NCBI GenBank assembly: GCA_903918885.1
Contig: CAIXFY010000022.1
Coordinates: 1 to 44,221, forward strand
Direction: 5' to 3'
Source of the DNA: an uncultured Verrucomicrobia subdivision 3 bacterium
GTDB taxonomy: Bacteria; Verrucomicrobiota; Verrucomicrobiia; Limisphaerales; UBA11358
DNA length: 44,221 bases
In this document: positions 1 to 9,083 of the stretch, piece by piece
Position numbering within the stretch: position 1 is the stretch's first letter
Layout of the letters: the number at the start of each line of letters is the position of its first letter
The notes under the pieces: model-generated
Told to the model about the DNA's origin: nothing
Databases searched by the model: none
Seen by the model: only the letters and a program-made list of their open reading frames with translations
Translations under genes and position numbers: made by a program

Positions 1-3000
1 AACCAAACGGCGTCGCGGTGAACAGCGGAATGAAACCGTATTCCGAACCCATGCGGTCTTCCGACTTTACGCCGACGTAATAAATCTGACCGTGCGTGGA
101 CGCGGTGGAATAAACAAATTCCACTCCGCCCTGCCCCAGCGCCGCGCCGTTGAACACGCCCGGACTGGCCACACCAGAAAGACAATTGGCAATCGTCACC
201 GGATTCAAATTCGTCAGCCCTGGATCGGTGCTGACATACAAATCAATGTCCGCCTCCGGCCGCGTGGCGTCCGCCGTGCTGTCCGCCAGCGTGCCCATGC
301 GCGGCAGCGCAAGCGTGTAGGGATTGAAGGTGATGAACGCCGCGTTAGTCACATCCGCACTACTGCCCGCGCTGTCGAGACCATTGTTGGTCACCACATA
401 GAAATGCCACTGGTTGGTCTGGCCAATCGTGACTGCGCCGTTGGGTCCCCAAACCGTATTAGCGCCAAGCGCCAAGGTATTTGTGCCCAGCAACGGTGAA
501 CTCGCACCGACCATCTGATTCATCAACGGCGTGTTGGTGGAGACGACAAACGTGATGTTCTGATCGGTTGTCGGCTGGCTAGACACACTTTCCGTTACCG
601 AGGTGATGGCCGACGGTTCCTCGCCTTCGCCGATGCTGACCACCAGCGCATAATCCTGCACCACATTGTTCGTCTGCGCCGTGACGGCATTCACGTTCAC
701 CGCGCGACCGACAACGGTGATGGAATAACTTCCCGCCAGCAGCGGCGGCAAGAGAATTTGCTCCACGTTGTTGATGGAATCCAGATTTGGCAGCGCGTTG
801 GTGGCCGTCGGCAGGTTGTAGCCGAGCTGCGGAGAAATATCATTGCCATAGAAAACCTCGCCGGTGTCTAAGTTGGTGATGACGAGGTCAAGATTGTTGA
901 CCAGCTTGATGGCCGCGTTCGGATTGCCGGGCGGATCCGTCCACACCAGCGTCGCCTGCAATTGGTAATACTGCGCGAAGCTGCTGGCATCGACCGTGAC
1001 GAGATAAGTATGGCTATCGCCGGTGGCCAGCGCAGTCGCCGGATTCTGATCTGCAAAAAACCACGGCGAAGGACTCGTGCCGTTCGGGAGGACACTTAAA
1101 TTGGTTGTCGTCAGCGGCAGCGAATTGCTGATGTTCGCCAGCCCCCAGCCCTGATAGTTGACGCCGTTGGTCAGCGCCAGCGAATAACTACCCACCGTCC
1201 GCGCGCCGTTGATGAGCATCGCTTTCAAAAGCGCCGGACTGGGCGCGACGTGCAGCGTGTTGGTGAAATAACCTTGCATCAAAGCCAACATGCCTGACAC
1301 CTCCGCCGCCGACATGCTCGTGCCAGATTCGTAACGATAATACGGACCAAGGTCGTGGTCGTCCATCCCCAGCAACACCGCATTGATGTCGCTCAAATTA
1401 TTCGTCGTGTAGATGGCCACCGTCACGTCGTAGTTCACCGGCACACTCGCGCTGTTGCCCACCGCAAAGTTGAAACCATTGTTCAAATATGGCGTCAGAC
1501 TGGCATCTCCCGGCATGGCAAAGTTGTCCTTTGCCGTTGAATAATCAAACGTCGATGGCAACTGTGGAAAACCCGACTGCCGCACATAAATCGGTAGGTC
1601 GGACGGAAACACCGTGGAAAATTTGTTCGCCGTGATCGTGATGGTCACTGCCACTGCGTCCGGCGGCACCGACACGCTGTAATCGACCAGCGTATTCGTG
1701 CCCACCACCTGACCGGTGTAAGTCGTTTTGGAAACATTGGTCGGATTCAAAAAAATGTTCGTATCCCACTGCTGTGAACGCGTGGAGACCACGAACGTGC
1801 CCGGCGTAATGACATCCGGCTTGAATCTTCCGTTCACACCTTCCGTGCCCACGCCCACATTGCCACGCGATGAATAATCCGCCACTTGCGTGCTGGTATC
1901 CGTCCGCGGTAGCCAATAGGGACCGGAGTTCGTCACCCCATTGACCACCGTCGACACAAGATTCGTGATGTTGCGCAACTGCTCCAGCGCGCCCACCGTG
2001 ATGACGTTCTTGGCCGTGCCGGGCGATAGCACTGTATCCCCACTGCCGCCCGCGCCGTCCACGTTGCCACCACCGTGATTGCCCGCCGAAAACACAAACA
2101 ACACCGGCTGCGAACCGGTCGTAAACGGGAGCGCATCGCGCGTCGCCGCGTCGTAACTGGAAGCCGTCAAATCGTATTCCGTGTTGCCATTGTCCCAACT
2201 GTTGTTGGAAATCAACGCACCCTGCAACGCCGCGTTGGTCTGCATCGTGTAGTCGGAATTGTTGTATTTGAGGGAAGCAATTTTGGCTAGCGGTGCCAGA
2301 CCTCGGAACTGTCCGGTCACGCCCGGCATGACCGAGCCTTGGGCGGCAGTCACGGTCGTGGATTGCGTGCCGTTGCCCGCGATGATGCCCGCCACATGCG
2401 TGCCATGCCCATCCGTGTCCACCAAATCCCCCGCCAAACCGAGAATACGCGACGCCAAATCGGGATGAATCGCATCCACGCCCGTATCATTCACCGCCAC
2501 CAAAATATTGTGTCCGTCCAGACCCAGAAAATTCGTCGTCGTCTGCGTGTCTGGTGCCAACCCCACTGTGACGCGTGATAAATCATTCGCCACCTCGCGA
2601 CTATGCACCGTTTCCAACGCCTGCACGCCGGGCAATTGCGCCAGTGCCGTCCAATCTTCCGGAGCCAGCACGCGCAGCACGGGGCCGAAAGCCGAACGAT
2701 CGCGGCCAATAATTTTTGCGCCCAACTGTTCCAGTTGCGCCTCCGTCGCTGCCGCAGACGACGCATAAAGCCCCAGATTCAAAGTCGTGCCGGGCACCAA
2801 CGGCTTTTGCTCGACAGCGCGGCCAAGCAAGGCGGGTTGCAATTTGAAATACGGCGCATACGGCAGCACCGTCTGCACCAGTGGACTCTGCGCCAGTTGC
2901 GCCGCGCCCGCCGCTGAAAGCTGGACGAGATACGCGTTGTTTGGGATGTAGGAAACAATCTCTGCGCCTGCGCCCGCAAGCAATGTGCGGAAGGACGGAT

Positions 3001-3391
3001 TGATCACGCCGCGCGCTTGGACGATGAAGGCGCCCGGTTCGCTGCCCGCTTGCAGATGTTTGGGGATGGCGAGATTTAATTTGGTGCCAGTATCCACCAG
3101 CGCGTTTTGCAATAGAATTGCGTGCGGCGTGACCGCCAGTTGACCGATGGTTTTGGTAGTGTTGGAAAGACGGTAGGCGAGCCGATCCGAGTTCGTTGGA
3201 GCCGCTGAAGTGGCCGAGGCAACGGCAACGGTTGGCGAACTATTAGCGGTTGGCAGCGCGGTGATGGCGCGGGCGGATGGCGCGGCGGATTTTTTTGCCG
3301 CTGGCAAAAGGTTTTCGCCGGACGGCCAGAACCGCCACACGAGCGCAAGCGCGACGACGCCCAGCGCTAAAATTTTAAGACGCATCTTCAT
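1..3391 (-). CDS. Secreted subtilisin-like serine protease (S8 family, KP-43-like), C-terminus cut by the window edge
   Basis: No stop codon is reached before the left edge; about 1130 codons are visible. Residues 1-22 form a hydrophobic signal or anchor (MKMRLKILALGVVALALVWR). About 275 residues of propeptide-like sequence follow. The catalytic triad is readable: Asp302 in NDTGVD, His329 in GHGTHVAG and Ser692 in GTSMSAAEVSG, with the oxyanion-hole Asn in VFVFSAGN. Downstream, ATLVWTDPPG and KLVNNLDLVIT match the beta-barrel domain that follows the catalytic domain in KP-43-type subtilases. The distance from KPDV (residue 524) to Ser692 is far longer than usual and holds an extra beta-rich segment. 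The start is ATG 3391; the ATG at 3385 is an alternative because it lies 6 bases from a GATAAT box. The gene lies 93 bases downstream of the giant pilin-like gene on the same strand, so it may be an exported client of that machinery (inference). Confidence 0.9.
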   Translation of the reverse strand, partial: MKMRLKILALGVVALALVWRFWPSGENLLPAAKKSAAPSARAITALPTANSSPTVAVASATSAAPTNSDRLAYRLSNTTKTIGQLAVTPHAILLQNALVDTGTKLNLAIPKHLQAGSEPGAFIVQARGVINPSFRTLLAGAGAEIVSYIPNNAYLVQLSAAGAAQLAQSPLVQTVLPYAPYFKLQPALLGRAVEQKPLVPGTTLNLGLYASSAAATEAQLEQLGAKIIGRDRSAFGPVLRVLAPEDWTALAQLPGVQALETVHSREVANDLSRVTVGLAPDTQTTTNFLGLDGHNILVAVNDTGVDAIHPDLASRILGLAGDLVDTDGHGTHVAGIIAGNGTQSTTVTAAQGSVMPGVTGQFRGLAPLAKIASLKYNNSDYTMQTNAALQGALISNNSWDNGNTEYDLTASSYDAATRDALPFTTGSQPVLFVFSAGNHGGGNVDGAGGSGDTVLSPGTAKNVITVGALEQLRNITNLVSTVVNGVTNSGPYWLPRTDTSTQVADYSSRGNVGVGTEGVNGRFKPDVITPGTFVVSTRSQQWDTNIFLNPTNVSKTTYTGQVVGTNTLVDYSVSVPPDAVAVTITITANKFSTVFPSDLPIYVRQSGFPQLPSTFDYSTAKDNFAMPGDASLTPYLNNGFNFAVGNSASVPVNYDVTVAIYTTNNLSDINAVLLGMDDHDLGPYYRYESGTSMSAAEVSGMLALMQGYFTNTLHVAPSPALLKAMLINGARTVGSYSLALTNGVNYQGWGLANISNSLPLTTTNLSVLPNGTSPSPWFFADQNPATALATGDSHTYLVTVDASSFAQYYQLQATLVWTDPPGNPNAAIKLVNNLDLVITNLDTGEVFYGNDISPQLGYNLPTATNALPNLDSINNVEQILLPPLLAGSYSITVVGRAVNVNAVTAQTNNVVQDYALVVSIGEGEEPSAITSVTESVSSQPTTDQNITFVVSTNTPLMNQMVGASSPLLGTNTLALGANTVWGPNGAVTIGQTNQWHFYVVTNNGLDSAGSSADVTNAAFITFNPYTLALPRMGTLADSTADATRPEADIDLYVSTDPGLTNLNPVTIANCLSGVASPGVFNGAALGQGGVEFVYSTASTHGQIYYVGVKSEDRMGSEYGFIPLFTATPFG

Positions 3392-3420
3392 ATTATCTCA
3401 CATGTTTTGCCGGAAGTCAG
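3392..3420 (-). promoter_or_regulatory. Possible promoter of the subtilase gene
   Basis: On the minus strand CTGACT (3415-3420) and GATAAT (3392-3397) are separated by 17 bases. GATAAT abuts ATG 3391 and ends 6 bases before ATG 3385. If it is used, transcription would begin at about the second ATG and give a leaderless message. This is a consensus match only. Confidence 0.35.
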
Positions 3421-3453
3421 CGGCGGTTCAGACCGAGTGCCAGACTTCTCAAA

Positions 3454-3488
3454 CCACCAGCTCCCAACTTCCAATTTCCAAAATTCAA
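3454..3488. repeat. Degenerate heptanucleotide repeat after the giant pilin-like gene
   Basis: Five successive 7-base units read CCACCAG, CTCCCAA, CTTCCAA, TTTCCAA and AATTCAA on the plus strand. The last unit contains the TGA stop of the gene that ends at 3485. The pattern is like the short tandem heptanucleotide repeats (STRR) known from cyanobacteria. Confidence 0.6.
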
Positions 3489-6400
3489 TTCGGCGGCAGC
3501 ACGTTGTAACTTTCCACCGTGGCCGAGTAATTCGTGACATTGTTGACAACCTTCGCATCCAGCCGGATGACCGCGCGGGCGGCACTCTCCGCCATGATCT
3601 GGTAATTGGTGACTATGCCGAATAAACCCGCGCCGGAACTGGTCACCACGCTGTCTTTGGCTGGTCGCAGCGACTGGCCGTAGCAATAAACCACATAGCG
3701 CGGCGAACTGCTGACGCGCAACAAGCCGAGTGCCTGCTGCGGCAACCATTCGTAAACCTCGTCGCTAATGCCTTTTTGCGCATAGTTCAAATTGAGAAAC
3801 GGGGATCTATCCGAAAGTGCAGATACATTCAAAATATCACCAACATGAGTGAATACTCCCGATGAAAACATGTTGGCATTCGTGCGCGCGGCATTGATGC
3901 CATTGGCTCCGTTCAAAATCTGCCATAGTTGAGAATTAGCCGTATCCACGCCCGCCGGATTGAGGTTATACCAAGTGGTGGACGGGCGAATCGTGTAAGA
4001 CGCCTGTGGATTCACCGCATTATTGGAAAGCACAACCATGCCACCAAACAACGCGGACCACGCCGCCAGATTCTTCTGGTTGACCGAAAGTGTGCCGTGA
4101 GCGGCGTTGTCGTTGAACCGTGTGGTGAACAAATCGAACAAGATTTGATCTTGCAGCGGGGACGCGTTGGTCGCGTCGAAATAATTTTGATTTCCAGTCC
4201 AAGTTGGCCATGTCAAATAGCCAGCAGCGTCTTGTAGAACATTGGTTGCCTTTAGATAAACCGTTTGCCACGGCGTGCCCCGATGGACACGGCCAATCCA
4301 GCCAATCGTCGGATACAGGTTCGTGGGGAAATCCCAATTCTCCGGACACCAGACTAGAGAGTCTTTGAACGCAGTGTTATACGCAGCAGAATCCACATTC
4401 GCCTTGCTTTGCATTTGTTTGCTCCACCCCCACGGTTGATAACGATCACCGACAGAACCCAGAGACGTGGGAGGCAAAGTGAGTTTGTCGCTATTATTCC
4501 AACCTATCGTCCCGGGATCTACATAAGCTAGGTCGCTCCCCATATAGTGCACCAAAGGATCATTCGCTTGCCACACTGCATGATAATAAACCGACCTTGT
4601 AGGCGTGTAAGGAGCCTGCACGACATATTCACCATTTAGGTAAACTTGTTGGTTGTATTGAAAACTGGGCTTGAAGAAACCATCAAAAAAGATCTTCTCG
4701 TCAGCGGGCGTTGAAGAAATTGATGCTGGCATTTGGGGTGGTCTTATCCAGTCCTTTGGATTTGGCGCACTATAGCCAGGCGATCCTCTTGAAACTAAAA
4801 TCTGATCCACAATCCCAAAGGGTGGCAACAGAGATGGCGGTTGATAGGCATTGGTGCTCCACATATAACCCTGCGCAGAATTCTGCGGATAATCCGGGTC
4901 AGCCAGCACTTGGTTGACATTTGTGTGGTCAATCGGTCCACGCAATTGGACGTAATCAATCACTTTGTTACCGTCGAGAATAAATGCTTGCAACGAATTG
5001 GTAATTGAAAGCCCAAGCACTCCCTGATGATCCAAACCCCAAAGCGGCTGATTGGTTTCCCAGGTCTGGCCGCCTGAACTGGGAACCAAATAACCTGTGC
5101 TTAACCGATAGATAGATTCCGGCAACGAGTTAAACGTCCAATTGACAGAATAAAATGAATAGGCATTGGGATTCGGAGCCGCGAAACCGGGTATCGTGTT
5201 ACCGGTTCCGACTCCCCATTTTGACCCCGACCAAGTAGTGATGTTTGTGGTGTAGATAAAATTGGTAGTGCTGACAAAAGGCGATGACGGTTGAAACTGA
5301 AATCCATTCGGAAAAATCTCGTTGGTCAGTGATATTTGAATCGTGTCCGAACCATAAACCGTCACCGGATGGGGATAAGTATTGGAATATGAGTTCCAGA
5401 AAGAAATCCCCAGATTGTTGGTCATGCTCATCACATACATCTGGTTGGTTTTGTAAATCGTGGTAGCGTCTAAATTCGTGTTATTGCGGCTGACCTCCGC
5501 CTTACGCGTCACCTGCAAAAGGTTGTTCATATAAAGTTGATTGAAACTTGGGATATTTTTCTTTGCCCCGATAATCCAAGGCACGCCATAGACGTTGACG
5601 AAAACATTGTTGGCCGTCGGCAGCAACACTTGCGAAGAATCAAACGCGGTCCCTAATTGAACGTCACCAATGCCGGTAACGGTGTCAATGTTGGTGTAGC
5701 CGGCAACGTAGAGATTGCCTAACGTGTCCCGCGTAAATTTCGGCCGGAACACAGAGGGATAAAAACTGTTCGTCGAGGCGTCATACAGATTCGCCGCGAG
5801 CTGGAGCACGCGGTTGACGGCGGGCGAATAGACAAAGTTGCCGTTCACCTGCACCGGAATGTTGGCGATGCCAAAAGCCGGCACCATGTTCGTGCCCAGC
5901 AGCGCATTCGTAAAACCGTAGCCCGTGTGGCGATCCACATAGCCATCGGCATAGTTCATGCCGTAATACGTCAGCAGATAATTCGACGGCCCGGCGGCAA
6001 ACCAGTTGGAGGAATAAGACCGCAACATCCGGTCGGCGGCGTTGGTGAAAAATTCCAGCGGCGACCACGCGAGCAGATTGGTCTCCATGCCGGACACGAC
6101 CGCGCCGTTGGTCATGTTCCGAAAATTCAAATTCATCTTGCCGCCGTCTGCCGAGGAATCCGTGCCGAGCTGATCGAGCAACCGGTAAAAAGTATAACGG
6201 TCGTAGGTGGAGTTGGAGGTGCCCGCCGTCGCGAGATGATAAACGAAATTGGTCGGCACAATTTTGGATGTGTCGAACAAGTCGGACGGCAGCGAGAAAA
6301 AGCGGTTGGTGTTGTCAGCACCAGCCCAAGAAATCGTGCCCGGATGGAGGTCCGCATCCGCCGACGGACTTAAATTCTCGTTGATGTTCGCGCTCGTGAA

Positions 6401-7438
6401 CTGCAGCGGGCCGTCGCTGTAGGCGTCAATATTGTCGTAAGGGAAGACGTTGGCTGCATTCGGGAAAATCTGCGACGCCTTGGCGAGGGAACTGTAGTCG
6501 TTGGCATAACGCCACGCCAAAATTGATTGGGCATCATAAAAGGCAACGCCGTGATTACCGCCGCCTGGATATTGGTAGTAATAGGAAGTGTTGACATTAA
6601 GTGCATCCCCAATTACCTGCCCCCACTGGTTTGTATTCAAGTCCGCCAGAAATGCCGCGAGGTTGATTTCCCACGAGCCCACACCTTGATTACGAAAAAA
6701 CGCATCTGACAAATTATTGTTCACGGTGGTAATGGCGCTATTCCCATCCATAACTTGGTTGTGAATATAATTCAAATCCAACCCATTGCCGATGGGCTGC
6801 GCCATAAACGCATAGCGCGCCACGAAATGGTTGTTGGCACTGTGCGGCTGGTCGGGCCGTTCCAGCACGCCAATCCATTCCGGGTCGCCGACTTGGAATG
6901 AAAAGTTGCCATTGGTAAAGCCGGTGCTGTCCACATCCGCAATCCAGCCGTTCGATTCAAACTGTCCGTTGCGGTTCGCATCCAGATAAAACCGGTAGTC
7001 CGCCGGGCCGTTGTTGTTCGTGATGATATAGACCGGCGCCCGCGGAAGGATGAACAGATTCGTCAGGTCGCCCAAATCACCGAAAGTCAGCGGCAGATAA
7101 TTCGTCGAGACCAACAAATGATAATCGTAAGCCGCCGTGTTGGTCGCAAAGATGCTGGCCGCAATCTGTGCCTGCGCCGCCGCGAGCGCGGAGTCCGCCG
7201 CCAGCCGCGCAACCGCCGTGTCCGTGGTGGTGGCCACCGCGCTGCGTTCGCGCCGCGAGAGCGCCAGAAACGCCACCGCCATGATGAGTGTGACCGACAG
7301 CATGATGAGCGTGATGACCAGCGCTATGCCGCGCTCGCGGCGAGCGGGAGCTGGGAGATAGCAGATAGGAGATAGGCCGGGGGCAATTTTTCTTGCTCCT
7401 GACTTCTGACTTCTGACTTCTGACTTCTGGGTTTTCAT
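3485..7438 (-). CDS. Giant pilin-headed protein, resembles Verru_Chthon cassette protein A / PilX-GspK-like
   Basis: The protein has 1317 residues. A single hydrophobic stretch at about residues 37-60 (RGIALVITLIMLSVTLIMAV) is followed by a basic patch and an Ala-rich amphipathic helix, as in PilX or GspK N-termini. The remaining ~1200 residues are rich in Asn, Thr, Tyr and Trp, have no motif I recognise, and look extracellular. Start ATG 7438 overlaps the stop of the upstream pseudopilin gene as ATGA, which supports this start even though the first ~35 residues are encoded by heptanucleotide repeats. Length, N-terminus and neighbours match what I recall of 'Verru_Chthon cassette protein A', a family named from Verrucomicrobium and Chthoniobacter and without known function. 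Codons 4200-5700 look more AT-rich than the ends, by eye. A tip or surface-display role is inference. Confidence 0.8.
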   Translation of the reverse strand: MKTQKSEVRSQKSGARKIAPGLSPICYLPAPARRERGIALVITLIMLSVTLIMAVAFLALSRRERSAVATTTDTAVARLAADSALAAAQAQIAASIFATNTAAYDYHLLVSTNYLPLTFGDLGDLTNLFILPRAPVYIITNNNGPADYRFYLDANRNGQFESNGWIADVDSTGFTNGNFSFQVGDPEWIGVLERPDQPHSANNHFVARYAFMAQPIGNGLDLNYIHNQVMDGNSAITTVNNNLSDAFFRNQGVGSWEINLAAFLADLNTNQWGQVIGDALNVNTSYYYQYPGGGNHGVAFYDAQSILAWRYANDYSSLAKASQIFPNAANVFPYDNIDAYSDGPLQFTSANINENLSPSADADLHPGTISWAGADNTNRFFSLPSDLFDTSKIVPTNFVYHLATAGTSNSTYDRYTFYRLLDQLGTDSSADGGKMNLNFRNMTNGAVVSGMETNLLAWSPLEFFTNAADRMLRSYSSNWFAAGPSNYLLTYYGMNYADGYVDRHTGYGFTNALLGTNMVPAFGIANIPVQVNGNFVYSPAVNRVLQLAANLYDASTNSFYPSVFRPKFTRDTLGNLYVAGYTNIDTVTGIGDVQLGTAFDSSQVLLPTANNVFVNVYGVPWIIGAKKNIPSFNQLYMNNLLQVTRKAEVSRNNTNLDATTIYKTNQMYVMSMTNNLGISFWNSYSNTYPHPVTVYGSDTIQISLTNEIFPNGFQFQPSSPFVSTTNFIYTTNITTWSGSKWGVGTGNTIPGFAAPNPNAYSFYSVNWTFNSLPESIYRLSTGYLVPSSGGQTWETNQPLWGLDHQGVLGLSITNSLQAFILDGNKVIDYVQLRGPIDHTNVNQVLADPDYPQNSAQGYMWSTNAYQPPSLLPPFGIVDQILVSRGSPGYSAPNPKDWIRPPQMPASISSTPADEKIFFDGFFKPSFQYNQQVYLNGEYVVQAPYTPTRSVYYHAVWQANDPLVHYMGSDLAYVDPGTIGWNNSDKLTLPPTSLGSVGDRYQPWGWSKQMQSKANVDSAAYNTAFKDSLVWCPENWDFPTNLYPTIGWIGRVHRGTPWQTVYLKATNVLQDAAGYLTWPTWTGNQNYFDATNASPLQDQILFDLFTTRFNDNAAHGTLSVNQKNLAAWSALFGGMVVLSNNAVNPQASYTIRPSTTWYNLNPAGVDTANSQLWQILNGANGINAARTNANMFSSGVFTHVGDILNVSALSDRSPFLNLNYAQKGISDEVYEWLPQQALGLLRVSSSPRYVVYCYGQSLRPAKDSVVTSSGAGLFGIVTNYQIMAESAARAVIRLDAKVVNNVTNYSATVESYNVLPPN
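7348..7429. repeat. Two heptanucleotide repeat tracts inside the 5' end of the giant pilin-like gene
   Basis: Positions 7348-7375 read GAGCTGG, GAGATAG, CAGATAG, GAGATAG. Positions 7395-7429 read GCTCCTG followed by ACTTCTG four times. Both tracts have a strict 7-base period and are translated, giving SEVRSQKS-type residues between the start codon and the membrane segment. Confidence 0.85.
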
Positions 7439-8328
7439 TGGTAGGCCGTGCGGTCAACATTCGGGATGCTCACGCGCTGACGAAACACATGGACAGCGCC
7501 GGATTGTCCCGCAAGATAATTAGATTGGGTAATTGACGGAAAGGTCAGCGATTCGGCTCGCGCCAAGACCTGATCTTCCAGCACGCCCAGTTCCAATTCC
7601 ACAGCAGCCGGAACCGCGTTGCTATACATATAAAACGCCGTCTCACCATAGGCGGATTGATTGTAATAGGGGACAAACATGGGCGCAGCGGCGGTGGGAT
7701 AAAAAGTGTTCAGCCAAAATCCGTTCTTGTCATAGGCGCGCAAAGTGAGGTGCACCACGCCGTCAATGATGTGACTCAAGGAGCTGTTGGTCCAGCGGCC
7801 ATTGAAAACCTGATTGGTGAAGTCATTGAACAACGCCCGCGGATCCGCCGTGATGTTCGTAAAACTGTAATACCGGTAAAGCGAGAACAGCGGGCTGGCG
7901 TCCGTGGCATCCACGGCGTAGCCGATGCCAATCCACCGGGTGTTTTCCCGGCTCAAACTGAAAAAATAGTTCAACACATTCGTCCGTTGGACGATTGGAT
8001 AACTTCCCGGCAGACTCTGCTGCAACGGAGAGTAAGCGTAATAAATCGGGCCGACCGTTAAATTCACCGGACCGTTGCTCGCGCCGCCGGATGGCGTCAT
8101 GTTATGGAGGTCGGTGGCAATCAAATCCATTGCCGCGCGGCTGCCTTCCAGCACGTCCGCCTGCGTGGCCGCCGCGCGAAACGCGCGCTGCGTGCTGCTG
8201 AACACCTGCATCAATGCCAGCACGATGAGCGACAGCAGCGACACCACCACCAAAACTTCCAAAAGCGTGAACGCGCCGACCGAGCGGCGGCTCACGGACA
8301 ATTTAAAATTGGAAATTGGAAATTTCAC
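7435..8328 (-). CDS. GspJ-like pseudopilin, resembles Verru_Chthon cassette protein C
   Basis: The prepilin signature GAFTLLEVLVVVSLLSLIVL puts cleavage after Ala19, with Glu at mature +5. A helix (RAFRAAATQADVLEGSRAAM) and a large periplasmic domain follow, 297 residues in all, consistent with GspJ-type minor pseudopilins. The frame is open further upstream to 8457, but GTG 8328 overlaps the stop of the upstream gene as GTGA and matches the coupling seen at neighbouring junctions. The leader (KFPISNFKLS) is encoded by a 7-base repeat. In type II secretion, minor pseudopilins I, J and K form the pseudopilus tip; the order here (I-like, J-like, giant protein) fits that role by inference. Confidence 0.8.
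   Translation of the reverse strand: MKFPISNFKLSVSRRSVGAFTLLEVLVVVSLLSLIVLALMQVFSSTQRAFRAAATQADVLEGSRAAMDLIATDLHNMTPSGGASNGPVNLTVGPIYYAYSPLQQSLPGSYPIVQRTNVLNYFFSLSRENTRWIGIGYAVDATDASPLFSLYRYYSFTNITADPRALFNDFTNQVFNGRWTNSSLSHIIDGVVHLTLRAYDKNGFWLNTFYPTAAAPMFVPYYNQSAYGETAFYMYSNAVPAAVELELGVLEDQVLARAESLTFPSITQSNYLAGQSGAVHVFRQRVSIPNVDRTAYQ
8301..8328. repeat. Heptanucleotide repeat at the start of the GspJ-like gene
   Basis: Four 7-base units, ATTTAAA, ATTGGAA, ATTGGAA and ATTTCAC, lie immediately after (in minus-strand sense) the GTG start and encode the prepilin leader peptide. Confidence 0.65.
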
Positions 8329-9083
8329 GGCACGTTGGTGAACGATTGCGACTGGTAATAAAAATAATTGAGATTCGTCTGCACTAATTGTCCGGCGACG
8401 AGCGTGCGGAACGTCTGGCGACCGCTGCCAAGGTTGCCGTTGGGGAGTTGCGGCCAAAGGAACGTGAGGCGCAATTCATGTTGGTTCGCCGCCAAATGTT
8501 TGGCAAAACCCACGAGCTTGCCACTGTTATCCGCCGCCATCGGGGCGTTAACACACAGCAAACGATAGGTGAAAGAATCTTCCACCATGATCTGATTGTT
8601 TTGCGGCGGTTTTTCCGCCGCCAATCCGTTGAGCGAACGAACGTAGGCGACGATGTGATTGCTGTAACCCTTGTTGTTCCAGTCATTATTAATCGGATAG
8701 AATTCCGGATCCGTCGTAAACTCCGGCGTGCTCAAGATGCCAATGATTTTTGCGCCGGTGTCCATCAATGACGGCGAGAAACCTTTGGTATTTATTTGTG
8801 GCGGATTGCCCGGCTTAAACAGCACCTGAAAGTTGGTGATGGCATAGACATAGTTCGTCAAATCATCCGCGCCGCGCGAGCCGCTGCGGATGGTTTCCAG
8901 CAGCATGGTGGCTTCCTGATTGATGATGGTTTCTTCGCGGTTGTCGCGCTGGGTGTTCAAGCCGATGGGCAACACGCCGATGATGGCCACGAGCGCAAAG
9001 CCAATGATGGCCAGACAAATCGCAATCTCCATCATCGTGAAGGCAGCGATCGGGCGCGCGGGTTGTGTGGCGGAAAATTTCAT
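8325..9083 (-). CDS. GspI-like pseudopilin, resembles Verru_Chthon cassette protein B
   Basis: The protein has 252 residues. The prepilin site is AA|FTMMEIAICLAIIGFALV with Ala14 at -1 and Glu at +5. The following IGVLPIGLNTQRDNREETI and an amphipathic helix (INQEATMLLETIRSG) match what I recall of Verru_Chthon protein B and, more loosely, GspI/PilV. ATG 9083 overlaps the upstream stop as ATGA, and its own stop overlaps the next start as GTGA, so translation of the set is probably coupled. It would be processed by a prepilin peptidase, which is not encoded in this window. Confidence 0.8.
   Translation of the reverse strand: MKFSATQPARPIAAFTMMEIAICLAIIGFALVAIIGVLPIGLNTQRDNREETIINQEATMLLETIRSGSRGADDLTNYVYAITNFQVLFKPGNPPQINTKGFSPSLMDTGAKIIGILSTPEFTTDPEFYPINNDWNNKGYSNHIVAYVRSLNGLAAEKPPQNNQIMVEDSFTYRLLCVNAPMAADNSGKLVGFAKHLAANQHELRLTFLWPQLPNGNLGSGRQTFRTLVAGQLVQTNLNYFYYQSQSFTNVP

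Noticed and set aside
1545-2198. A 217-codon minus-strand frame within the subtilase gene
   Set aside because: The subtilase frame runs through it with its catalytic domain (His and Asn regions); the Gly/Arg/His-rich product is a frame shadow.
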